64,000 nt of DNA from Apostichopus japonicus (Eukaryota; Echinodermata; Holothuroidea; Aspidochirotida; Stichopodidae), in the NCBI RefSeq assembly GCF_037975245.1, contig NC_092577.1, forward strand, positions 14,904,013 through 14,968,012, read 5' to 3'. Positions 1-10,291 of the stretch are shown one piece after another. Both the position numbers and the translations under genes were made by a program. The notes under the pieces are model-generated. The model had not been told where the DNA came from, ran no database searches, and saw only the letters and a program-made list of their open reading frames with translations. Position 1 is the first letter of the stretch. The number at the start of each line of letters is the position of its first letter.

Positions 1-69
1 GAACAGCCTAGTGTACCTTTCTTATTCACAAAGCTATGTTCCTGTATCTATATTTGCTGTACTGCCCAG

Positions 70-294
70 AGAACGCCCGCGGCAAAGCTTTCGATTGATA
101 CCTTAGGACAGATCCTTGGACAATTAAAATACAATGGGCAAGCACATAGGCAGAAACGGACTCTGAGGCATGTACAGTTTGCACGCGAGAAAAAGAGTAT
201 TACAAACGATTTGGCCAAGACTAATAATGCCCATACAATACAGCCTTCTAGAGGGTGTAATGAGGCTGAGAAAAATAAACTAAAAAAAAAGTAA
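70..294 (+). CDS. Putative 3'-terminal coding exon, product unknown
   Basis: An open frame runs from a likely splice acceptor (TTTGCTGTACTGCCCAG, ending at 69) to a TAA at 292-294. It encodes about 74 residues, rich in Lys, Arg, Asn and Gln, with a basic C-terminus (EKNKLKKK). The composition is more protein-like than the flanking sequence, and the acceptor is preceded by a T-rich stretch. The upstream exons would lie left of the window. I do not recognise the family; a basic C-terminal tail is compatible with a nucleic-acid-binding or ribosome-biogenesis protein, but that is only a guess. It could also be a chance open frame. Confidence 0.35.
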   Translation, partial: RTPAAKLSIDTLGQILGQLKYNGQAHRQKRTLRHVQFAREKKSITNDLAKTNNAHTIQPSRGCNEAEKNKLKKK

Positions 295-502
295 TAGAGT
301 AGGCCTATTCTTGGTACGATTTGGAGAATTGATGTATTTATAAATTGTTGTTAGATTGTATAATCAGTTGGTTAGGCCTCATCCTGAGTTTGCTAGTCAG
401 GCTTGAATTCGTACCTTTCTAAAGACAAGCAAACTTTGAAGAAAGTTCAAAGATATAGGTTAATATAGGTTAATTTACTCACTGAAAGACATTTCACGAG
501 GG

Positions 503-790
503 GCCAGGCGCGTAGCCAAGGGGGGCGAAGGGGACGACGGCCCCCACCCTTGAGCATAGTTTTTGTATTTTTTTATGATATCGCTAGTAATTTCAAAATA
601 AATAATGCTTAGATGCAACTTACCAGGCCTGATAAGTGCCATTTCCAGCGATCTGGGAGGCATTTTCGGGCAAGATTTTCGTGTACGCTTCGCGCCAACT
701 TATAGTGGCGCTATATACGGTTAAGTTGTTGGCCTACAAACTTCGCCTCTCCGGCCTTGGCAAATTCCTCGCTAAGCCCCTGTGAGGGGC
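503..790 (-). mobile_element. 'GCGTAGCCA' interspersed element, reverse orientation copy
   Basis: The stretch begins CCAGGCGCGTAGCCAAGG and runs through G/C tracts, a TATGATATCGCTAGTAATTT core and a GTGGCGCTA segment to a CTTGGCAAATTCCTC end. The same blocks recur at 2165-2850, 4590-4735 and 18823-19124. The best-preserved copy (18823-19124) has inverted ends, so this is probably a short non-autonomous DNA element. No coding capacity is visible; a 62-codon open frame here is incidental. Confidence 0.55.
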
Positions 791-1410
791 TTCGGATTCT
801 CAATCTCACCACCCTGGATGTTAGATGGTTGCGAAGGAATTTATTTCAGGCTTAGTACAAGATTGCACATGCATGGTATTGCTAACTAAACATTTAAAGA
901 CTTGTTTTCAAGTTCTTCGAAGGGTAGTAGGATCACTGCAGGTCAATTGTCTGCACACAGTTTTGAAGTGGATTCAAATGTTCGTATGAGAACTACTGCT
1001 CTTCTCAGAGTGTTGTAAATGATGGCACACTTTGCCTGAGTCGGCGGTTGTCCTAAGTTCCAAAAGTGTTAATGAATTTGGATGGTTATTGAGGCATGAG
1101 GGATCATTACACTTATTGTAATCAGTCAGTATAGCCTATGCTAATATAAATTGCCCCTGATGCAGTACCCTGCAGTTGAAATCAACATATACTGTACCAA
1201 GAGAATCCAAGAGACTGACTTCGGTCAGCTTGAGGGCTTGCGGCTTTGATAAGCCAACTTATGATGGCTTCTTCACGAGTTCCGGATCTAAAATACAAAC
1301 ATACATACATACATATGTAGAAAGAACAAACCCAGTGCCATATATCTGCTTGCCTAGAGCTGTCAAACAAATGTAAAAAAAAATTCAAGCCAACCCCAAA
1401 CCATGTTTGC
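791..1410. other. Intergenic or intronic stretch, nothing recognised
   Basis: I see no coding region, RNA gene or clear repeat. A short (ACAT)n run lies near 1300. Confidence 0.5.
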
Positions 1411-1905
1411 GTGAATACGGACTCTCCTTTGGCGGCTCATTTACAGTAGGCTGCACCAATCCTTTAGTGCTACGCCACCTCAGGCCCCCAGCCCCAGACA
1501 ATATTAAACGGTTCAATTTTGACCGTATAACCGGTTAATTCGTTTATTGTAAACCCATTAATTCTTTGCGTTTGGGTGAATACGGACTCTCCTTTGGCGG
1601 CTCATTTACAGTAGGCTGCACCAATCCTTTAGTGCTACGCCACCTCAGGCCCCCAGCCCCAGATAAAATTAAACGGTTCAATTTTGACCGTTTAACCGGT
1701 TAATTCGTTTATTGTAAACCCATTAATTCTTTGCGTTTGGGTGAATATGGACTCTCCTTTGGCGGCTCATTTACAGTAGGCTGCACCATTCCTTTAGTGC
1801 TACGCCACCTCAGGCCCCCAGCCCCAGACAATATTAAACGGTTCAATTTTGACCGTATAACCGGTTAATTCGTTTATTGTAAACCCATTAATTCTTTGGA
1901 CAGTT
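1411..1905. repeat. Three tandem copies of a ~165-bp unit
   Basis: Copies start at about 1411, 1575 and 1741. Each contains GGACTCTCCTTTGGCGGCTC, then GTAGGCTGCACCA, then a TTTTGACCGTATAACCGGTT segment with ACGGTT/AACCGG words. They are nearly identical, so the array is young. It has no coding potential. Confidence 0.85.
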
Positions 1906-2164
1906 AACCGGCTATTCAGAAACCGATGATTACCTCGCCTCCACCGCCCCCTCCCGCCCGCCCCCGATTTTTTTTTTTTTTTTTCGCCCTAGCATATGAA
2001 GATATCTCAAATTTTGATCATGTACTTATCGTGTATATCGTGTAGCTTATAGTAATACATAGTAAATTACATGGTCATTTCGTCTCCACCCACCCCCCCC
2101 CCTCCCCTCCTCGTGGATCGAATAGTGTCACACCCCTTATATTCGTATTCTATAGCAAACTGCA

Positions 2165-2850
2165 TGCAGGGGCGGCGATTTGTTTCAAATATTGGGGGGG
2201 ACATTTGCTTTGGTGCAGGCGAATTACTATCTAAGCGGAGCGCCACCATTGGTTGGCGCGCAGCGTACAAGAAAATTTTTGGTTTTGATAGCCCCCAGAT
2301 CACCGGAAATGGCACTTCTCGGGCTTGAAAATGACCAACCAGATGTACACTTTTCGCCTGAGAACCAAGCTTTTCCCTATAGTTTTTTTTTCATTCATAA
2401 CCTTTTTCAAGATTGTCACCAGTCACACATCATGTTCGACCTCATCACATCTCCTGTGGATCATTGCTTTTGTAGGTAATTCTACGTAACGCCCCACAAT
2501 ACCCGTCAGCCCCATTTTTCAAGGTTTTAAGCCCATTATTTGTTCAGAATTTGAATCATAAATTCAATTCAAAACATACCCATAATGTTGCACAAATTTT
2601 CATCTATGGACAACCAATATAGAAAAACCCCCTTCAACCCCTAACAGATCGGTAAAAATTGCACGAGTAGAGGGAAGTATGATAAAGAATGTTGGTCAAC
2701 GAATTTTCGAAAATTCAGACACAGTTAATTTACTGGTGTACAATTATTAAAACCTCTTATAACGGCTACTATAAAACTTTGATATCATAAAAAAAATATG
2801 CTCGAGGGGGCGGTCTACACCCTTCGCCCCCCCCCCCCCCCCATCTTGTA
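2165..2850 (+). mobile_element. Degraded copy of the 'GCGTAGCCA' element, interrupted
   Basis: The left part (2165-2330) carries the family's ACTATCTAAGCGGAGCGCCACC, AAGAAAATTTTTGG and GGAAATGGCACTTC blocks. The right part (2780-2850) carries TTTGATATCATAAAAA, ATGCTCGAGGGGGCGG and a C15 tract. About 430 bp of unrelated AT-rich sequence separates them. Open frames of 80-99 codons on both strands follow the repeat and are not genes. Confidence 0.45.
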
Positions 2851-3118
2851 GGAAACAGGCCAAATGGAAACCCAGTGAACCCATAGCGATGTGGATCATA
2901 TATATGATTGTACGTACTTTTACTCATACACAAGAGATGTACAGACATGATAATAATCATGAGTGACAACATGCTATACGGTCACAGGTCACAGAAACGA
3001 CGACGAAGAGTCATTTACCTCATGCAGCATGTGTTGGATGAAGTTTTAGCCACCGCCAAATATGATTTGGATAAATAATCTCACGCATTATTTTCTATTT
3101 ATAGTCACACAAAAACAT

Positions 3119-3363
<245 letters not shown>

Positions 3364-3559
3364 TTCAAAGTATCTCTTTCGAGATCCGGCTTTAGGAATC
3401 ACAAATGATTTTCGAGTTGGATAGCATCATGTTTGATCTCTAGAGTAGGGCAAAATATGTCACCAAAAACAGAACTAGTATTGTTCGATATAGGTGACAA
3501 ACGCCTACAGTGGAATTACGATCTTCCTTACCGGTTTCGAACCTCTGGACATACAATCA

Positions 3560-3631
3560 GCGTCCATAGCCTAGTGGTTAGGGTGTCCGCGTACAGAGCG
3601 GGAGGCCCGTGGTTCGAATCCCGGTGGAGGC
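3560..3631 (+). repeat. tRNA-like sequence, copy 1 (tRNA pseudogene or SINE head)
   Basis: A 72-nt segment with a box A-like TAGCCTAGTGGTTAGGG and a box B GGTTCGAATCC. Folding by eye gives a 7-bp acceptor stem GCGTCCA/TGGAGGC with one G:G mismatch. The anticodon stem is 5 bp, TCCGC/GCGGG, around a seven-base loop GTACAGA (anticodon position ACA). The T-stem needs one bulged base. The bulge, the odd anticodon, the lack of a pol III T-run directly after it and its presence in a tandem cassette favour a tRNA-derived repeat over a working tRNA. Confidence 0.6.
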
Positions 3632-3678
3632 TGAAAGTTTTTTCACTGTTCTTGATTTTCCAACTCATTACGATTTTC

Positions 3679-3716
<38 letters not shown>

Positions 3717-3798
3717 CACCTGTTCGATACAGGTGACAAACGCCTACAGTGGAATTACGATCTCCCTTACCGGTTTCGAACCTCTGGACATACAATCA

Positions 3799-3870
3799 GC
3801 GTCCATAGCCTAGTGGTTAGGGTGTCCGCGTACAGAGCGGAAGGCCCGTGGTTCGAATCCCGGTGGAGGC
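3799..3870 (+). repeat. tRNA-like sequence, copy 2
   Basis: Same 72-nt unit as at 3560. One G-to-A change makes the anticodon stem TCCGC/GCGGA fully Watson-Crick. Boxes A and B are unchanged. Confidence 0.6.
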
Positions 3871-4170
3871 TGAAAGTTTTTTCACTGTTCTTGATTTTCC
3901 AACTCATTACGATTTTCATTTATATATATTCATTTGCCTTTGTCGTTTACCTCCATTGCATTAACATAAAGTCTGTTCAAAGTATCTCTTTCGAGATCCG
4001 GCTTTAGGAATCACAAATGATTTCGAGTTGGTCAGAATCATGTTTGATCTCTAGAGTAAGGCAAAATATGTCACCAAAAACAGAACTAGTATTGTTCGAT
4101 ACAGGTGACAAACGCCTACAGTGGAATTACGATCTCCCTTACCGGTTTCGAACCTCTGGACATACAATCA

Positions 4171-4242
4171 GCGTCCATAGCCTAGTGGTTAGGGTGTCCG
4201 CGTACAGAGCGGAAGGCCCGTGGTTCGAATCCCGGTGGAGGC
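4171..4242 (+). repeat. tRNA-like sequence, copy 3
   Basis: Identical to copy 2 across the 72 nt, as far as can be compared by eye. It is followed about 55 bp downstream by a (TA)n tract of ~50 bp. Confidence 0.6.
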
Positions 4243-4289
4243 TGAAAGTTTTTTCACTGTTCTTGATTTTCCAACTCATTACGATTTTC

Positions 4290-4344
<55 letters not shown>

Positions 4345-4348
<4 letters not shown>

Positions 4349-4452
4349 AATCATGGGGGGCGGGGGGACATGTCCCCCCAATATTTTAGGTGGGGAATAT
4401 ACGGTAGTATCTAATAGTAACTAATATCCCCCCAATATTTGGTGGCATAATT
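4345..4452 (-). repeat. ~100-bp 'CCACCAAATATTGGGGGG' element, copy 2 (inverted)
   Basis: Reverse complement of the block at 3119-3218, including the ACATGTCCCCCC and TTTGGTGGCATAA ends. With that copy it brackets the (AT)n and tRNA-like cassettes. Confidence 0.75.
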
Positions 4453-4589
4453 TTTTTTTTTTTTAAATATGTTTGCTACAGCCCTATTTTCCTCGGCAAA
4501 CCAAATTTCATTACGGATGCGGTCCGTCTAGCTATCCATTTCGCAAAAAAAAAGTAAAAACTACTTTCGGTCATATATGGTAACAAATT

Positions 4590-4735
4590 GTGACACGGTT
4601 AGACAGGCGCCTTGCGAGGGATGTGCCAAGGGAGGGGCGAAGCTTGTAGGCAAACTATCTAAGCGTAGCGCCACCATAAGTTGGCGCGAAGCGCAAAAGA
4701 AAATTTCTAGCGATATCATAAAAAAAATACAAACA
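4590..4735 (+). mobile_element. Partial 'GCGTAGCCA'-family element
   Basis: Contains GACAGGCGCCTTGCGAGGGA, GCAAACTATCTAAGCGTAGC, GCCACCATAAGTTGGCGCG and CTAGCGATATCATAAAAAAA, in the order seen in the longer copies. Both ends are incomplete. Confidence 0.5.
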
Positions 4736-4754
4736 ATATGCTAAAAAAAAAACT

Positions 4755-4850
4755 ATGCCACCAAATATTGGGGGGATATTAGATACTATATCCCCCCACC
4801 TAAAATATTGGGGGGACATGTCCCCCCCCGTCCCCCCCATGATCGCCGCC
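4755..4850 (+). repeat. ~100-bp 'CCACCAAATATTGGGGGG' element, copy 3
   Basis: A third copy of the 3119-3218 block, with a short internal deletion and longer G and C runs. Confidence 0.75.
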
Positions 4851-4859
4851 CATGACTGC

Positions 4860-7800
4860 ATGTATTTGTACCCGGCTTAGTTCTTTCATTCCGCTTTCAT
4901 TCACTGGAATGCGAAGCATGCATACACAATGACTAAGCATTTTTACCTGCAGCAATTTGGCTTACACGAGTAATGGTCACAATGACGAAGTAAATTGCCC
5001 ATCGTTTTAAAAACATAAATTGACTTTGCCAGAGTACAGGAGATACAGTTAGTGCACACATGTGTTCAGAAGCCACAGAACAGAATAAAGCCAAGCTGTT
5101 TAAAGAAGCCACCGGAGATCAGAGTTATTGTGAATGCAACACCTGATTGTTAACGGCATATATCACTTCATTAGGGGTAAGTATTAATTATCTGTTATTG
5201 CTTGCTTACTTATATGCAATACATGTTAGTCATTTCCAATATATAGAAGTTGGTTACTTTGCATACAGCGGCCCTAGCCATACTCAGTCGGATCATGGAG
5301 CTTATAAACGAAACTCCATGCTCTTACTAATACTAGCTATACACATAAGATACCAGGCCTGGAATATTAATTCATACTATCAGGTTTGCAGGAAATTGAT
5401 GTGCAAATACAAAGAAGGAAAAAAAAGGTCATAAACCAGGGTTCCAGCCAGCATTCTTGTTGAACCAGGCAGATCTAAGAATAGATGACTATAAACTCCA
5501 AGCTCGCAGGGTCATCGGCAACCAGGTTTGGTGTCAAGGGACCTGCCTTAGGGCCCTTAGTGGGGTCCAGGAGCAAATCCCCTGGTGGGGGGCCAGGGGC
5601 TCTTTTGGAAGCAGTCAAACCACCTGAAATTCATTCTTTTTTCTTTGAGCACTATTTCATTAATGTTCAAATATTTTGCAATTTACTATACCTACTTAGT
5701 AATATATGGCTACAGTGTAAAGAACAGACAATGAAGGAAAAAATACTTACCATTGGATTCAAGTCAAAGTTACTGTACATGTGGTATTTTGTTATTATGT
5801 GATGAAATTGCAACTGTTACGGTATTAGGCCATGGTGATTGACAAAATTGACCAGCACATATACCATGTAGCCTATGCCTAAAAGTTGGAAATGCATAGT
5901 TTTCATTTATAGTCCAATATAGGGCTTTTCAAACTTCCACTTTGTTGAGTCAAAATCTGATGAACAGTGTTCCAATTGCAAATGGGTGATGAGCAGGATT
6001 ATAACAATTCACCCATATACAGTATGTGAACAAATGATAGGCTGCCATAACCTTACAAATTGTACAAATGTTCTGATTGCTTGTTCACTGATTTCACTAA
6101 TGATAGTAACCAGCTACTGAAGAAAAGGATGAAACCTTGGCCACTTGCATAAAGTTATTGGCTCCTTGTAGAGTATTGTTTTCTTCTTGCAAGGAAATGA
6201 ACATTTAGTTTTTTTATTTTCTCAATATACATACAATGTAGTTGAATATACATGTATGCTATTATACAATAAATATAATTTGAAATGTACAAAGAGAATG
6301 TAAGTGGTTTAAAAGCCCTTAATAGGCTTAACAAGTAGATCCAATCCCCCAAAGGAAATAGAAAGAAAGAAAATAAGTTGACATTAGTGAATTAATACAC
6401 AAGATCAAATGATTTGAAACAGCAAAACTCCATGTAAAGCATTATTAACTTTGTGCAGCCCTATGTAGTTAAGGCCCTATATTGAATTTATACCTGTGAT
6501 GATAGCAAAATCACTGAATGGATCAGCACTTGCCATCTATGTCATGCTGAGTGGCAACAACCACAATCCATGACCGTTGTGTACTGTACATGTTAACCTC
6601 TCATTTTTATCTCCATGACTACACGTAGAGGGGCACATGATAAGTCCGTACATAACAAAAGTTGTCCAGTCACGTGCATATGTGTACTTGAATTGTATTG
6701 CGTCATTGAATAAATTATGTTCATCCCGGAGCAGCCTCTATGTCTATGCTTATTTCATGGCTCTCTAATGATGCAAAAGGGGGGGGGGGGGGGGTTGTAA
6801 TTCTGTGATTAAACACAGAATGACAGACTCATACTGTACAGTATGTTGTTAAATTAAGGGAAGTGAATTGTAATACCACTAGTAGCTTGATTGAATTAGG
6901 AAAAAGGAAATCATGCATGTGTCTACACTTTAGTAATAAACAGAGATTTACTCTTAAGACCTGCTATATGTCAGGGCCCCTGGTATAGGGTGGCTGAGCT
7001 GGCTGGTTGGACACGGCACAAAATAACATTTTTGCGGTAGGCGATTTCAATGCCAGTGCATATTGTAGGGTATAACTTCTTACTCCGTCCCTCACCCTTT
7101 TTCGGGGTCCCTTTCTGGAGGGGCCCTCATCCTTTTCCAGGATGGCCCTCCGATTTACTGTACTCTGCTGGAAGAATGTGGCATATCAGTTTTGCTGAAT
7201 CCCAGTGCTCAGCTGTTATTAATGATGCCACAACCTGCAACTTTGTGCATAGTGTCATTCTATGTCAGTATTTCTTAATCTGTGGTGCATAGCAGGACTC
7301 CAGGGGAGAGGGAGGGGTGTGGGGTAATTGGAGAGCTACAGTACAGTAAAGGCATTTCACAACAAATTCTTGTGCAGAGCATTCACCCACAATGCTGGCA
7401 AGGTTTGTTTCCAAATGTTAAGGGGTGCAAGTAGTAGGAAAGGTGCAAGAATTGCTGGCACAACCTATAGTACAGTAGCTGTGTACAGCTGTTAAGGTGA
7501 TTGTAATATAACACAGCTGTAATATAACACAGATGGTATTCTTGAATGACTAGACAGTTTTCATTCTTGGCGTCAGTCTTTAAATGTGAATGAAAAATTA
7601 CGTAAAGTATACTCTGTTCACATTGTCCAAACCCTCCCCTTCAAAAATATTTATTTTACTTTTACATATACAGTAGCTTTGTAAAGTCTGCATACAAGCA
7701 GACTGCAGTCCACTTAAAATATGACAATAAAATAAGAAAGGAAGGAAAATTGAACAAAACAATAATTTACAGTGCTTCAGTAAACACTGCTCGTTCTTGT

Positions 7801-7880
7801 GCACACTTGTAAACAGTTTGCAGAATTCAATTAATATTTGGGTAATTTTGAAGCATGTACTGTACACACAATGACTAAGC
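4860..7880. other. Non-coding stretch with minor repeats
   Basis: No convincing exon. 5500-5620 is a G/C-rich repeat fragment (GGGTCCAGGAGCAAATCCCC, GGGGGGCCAGGGGC). A G15 run lies at 6779-6794. Several TACTGTA/ACAGTAC words are present. Open frames at 5147-5434 and 5485-5802 have no recognisable protein character. Confidence 0.5.
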
Positions 7881-7886
7881 ATTTTT

Positions 7887-8551
7887 GGTTTTGCTAGAAG
7901 TAAAGGAAACTATACAGTCAGTTTGGCGTAAATGTGTGTGTGTGTGGGTATGTGACACTGTCTCAGATATGGAATGATGTATGTTCGTCATAGTTGCTAT
8001 GAAGATGTATTATAGTTAGGTGTACCCTATCATTATTGGTGCTGACCCTATGAATATTAATGAGGTTATGGTGTCAAACGTAACAATTTTTACATTGCAA
8101 TAAATCTGCAACCTTAAGTTAATTGGATTCAAGCCAAACTTGGTGTACAGTTGTCGGTTGTCGGTAATAGCTGGTACACGTAGGCCATCAGGCCCACAAA
8201 ATTCAGGGCCCACTAATTGGTCTGGTGGGCCTATAACATAATTTTTGGGGGGCAAATATATTTTTGAGTCACTTTGTTTGGGCCAATTATTTTTGGGGGC
8301 AAATATATTTTTGAGCCAGTTTGTTAGGGCCAATTAATTTTGGGACCATTTAGACCTGTGCAAAATTTGATCGAGCCCATTTTAATGGGGGGGGGGTGCT
8401 AAAATTTTAAAATTGCAATAACTCCACATCCTTAAAGCAGATTGGAATACAGTTGTTGGTTAATGGCTGGAACATGTGGGCATAAATAATATGGTATTGG
8501 GTGATGAAATACAACACTTTCATATTCCACTAAGCAAGGAACCGTAGTGCC
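7887..8551 (+). mobile_element. 'GGTTCCTTGCT' family element, degenerate copy
   Basis: The left end TTTTTGGTTTTGCTAGAAGT, followed by AAAGGAAACTATACAGTCAG and a (TG)n run, aligns with the sharper left end at 10292. The right end AAGCAAGGAACC (about 8540-8551) is the inverted counterpart. Internal ATTTTTGGGGGGCAAATATA repeats lie at 8220-8310. It carries no coding sequence. Confidence 0.45.
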
Positions 8552-8559
8552 GATTGGGC

Positions 8560-10290
8560 TCATGTTGATTCCTTGCCTATGACATAAGGGATGTAGCATG
8601 TGATGGTGTGTATATGTCTGAGTGTGCGTGGGTATAGGACGCCCTAGCTCATTTATCATAACTTACCATTTGGACATAGCTTGCATGGAAAGGTCAAAGG
8701 TCGGTTGAGATCACCAGTGGCTAAAAAATATGAAACCTTGTAAGAGGTAATTAGTGAACATAGTGTTGGTGAATGTTATAACTGGTTGCTATGTCTCCAT
8801 CAACTAGACACTTTCAGAGCTGTTTTGTAAGAAGTCAAAGGTCGTTTGAGGTCAGTGAGGAGTAGCATTTGAAATCCTTGTACAGTAAACTAGATAACTC
8901 AATAATTCTACTTAAATTGATGAATCTCATACATTATTGTGTGTACAGTACATACTGTACTGTAGGTGCCACTCAGTAAGTTCTTGGCTACTTTCATTAC
9001 TGAGGAAGCTCAAAGGTCATTTGAGGTCAATACATCTATTTCAAAGTCTGAAATCCTTGTAAACATGATAAATCCAAAAGTAAAGTTGGCATGTGGTTGC
9101 CAAAATATGTCACAGTGCATAAACAATGCTGTAATTTCCATTCCATATAATAACAATTGTTGAAGGTACTGTAATAGGGAATGGTGGCAGAGCGCATTTA
9201 GGTGAAGAAAATGTCCATATGTAGCTACTGCATCTGTGTTACTGTATCTAGCATACAGTGCTATTAAGAAGGCTGTTCTCCCTGGATATGGGAACATCTT
9301 AGCATAAAAATTATTGTGGGAAATCCTCATCATGTGTAGTATCTGTTCACTTTCGAGGGGAATGGTGATGCACACCTGACGATGATCACACAGTCACAGT
9401 CCCAATGCAAGGGGACTACTTGGGTTGAGAGCGTATCAGTCGTTCGGTAGTTTGGTTTTCGTGCCCAGGTTCTTTCTTGGGCGATTTTTCTTAAAAAGTA
9501 TCTCTGATCTTATACTAGGTTCTCACTTAATTCTTGGACAATTCAAATTTGCTCTGAGTCAGCTGGTGGTCGAGTGTTCTACTGTAGATAGTAAAGCAGT
9601 CTAGAAATTTTGCACAGCCTGCTAAGTTATGTAGTAGGGAAATGCTTTCAAAATGCCATCCTATTGTTTGCCCTGGAAACTATTCTGTTTTGTTATGTAA
9701 AATTATCAAGTATCATTGTATTGAGTTAAAGAATAGTGTGTTTCTACAGATAGTTGGTGAGTTGCAACTTGTAAACTGTTCTTCAGAGAGAAAGGTTGAG
9801 TGAGAAATCAGTGTAAGACAGAACACAACATGTAAAAGGACTGAGTAAAAGTTGTCTGTACACTGGGAGGTGAAAGTTGTGGATGGCTGTAAAACTATTT
9901 ACAAAATTGATTTGTTTAATCTTGCAGACAATCTGTCCAGGCATTCAGGACCTCTTTCTGTATATTTCTCTCAACACTTAACACTTGACACAACTATGTA
10001 TAGTAACCATAAACTGTATAAATATTTGCTAGAAATGCTACATTAACATGCTGTCAGTGTTTGAAAAATTAAGGTTAGTAGTACTAGTTACGTGTTCAAT
10101 TGAATTAGAATGTTCATCTATCTTGGAATTAAACTTTTGACAAAATTGTAGTTATAACTGTTCTCTGGGCAGAAGAATTCCAGTATTTCCACTGAATGGA
10201 AATTTATTCCATGAATACAGTACGTTGACAAACATACTGGAATTGCCCCGTTTGGCATTCCATAGTTTACTTCCTATTAACTGATCATCC
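8560..10290. other. Non-coding stretch, AGGTCA-containing repeat debris
   Basis: Scattered AAAGGTC words (8690, 8830, 9010) resemble the array at 10480-12000. A 27-bp word beginning GGTTCTCACTTAATTCTTGG (9519) recurs at 31482. The 121-codon minus-strand open frame at 9010-9375 has no recognisable features. Confidence 0.5.
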
Positions 10291-10291
10291 T

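Larger units (their letters stand above)
3364..4350 (+). repeat. Tandem cassettes carrying a tRNA-like sequence and (TA)n
   Basis: Three copies of one cassette. The full form starts with GTATCTCTTTCGAGATCCGG (3370 and 3981). It continues with GGTGACAAACGCCTACAGTGG, the tRNA-like segment, a GAAAGTTTTTTCACTGTTC tail and a (TA)n run. The middle copy (from about 3715) lacks the first part. The 110-132-codon open frames with a VRVSAYRAGGPW string are translations of the tRNA-like segment, not proteins. Confidence 0.8.

Noticed and set aside
3433-4414. Open frames of 110-132 codons with a shared VRVSAYRAGGPWFESRW-type string
   Set aside because: The shared string is the translation of the tRNA-like segment; the rest reads into (TA)n. 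No start context, domain or splice structure.
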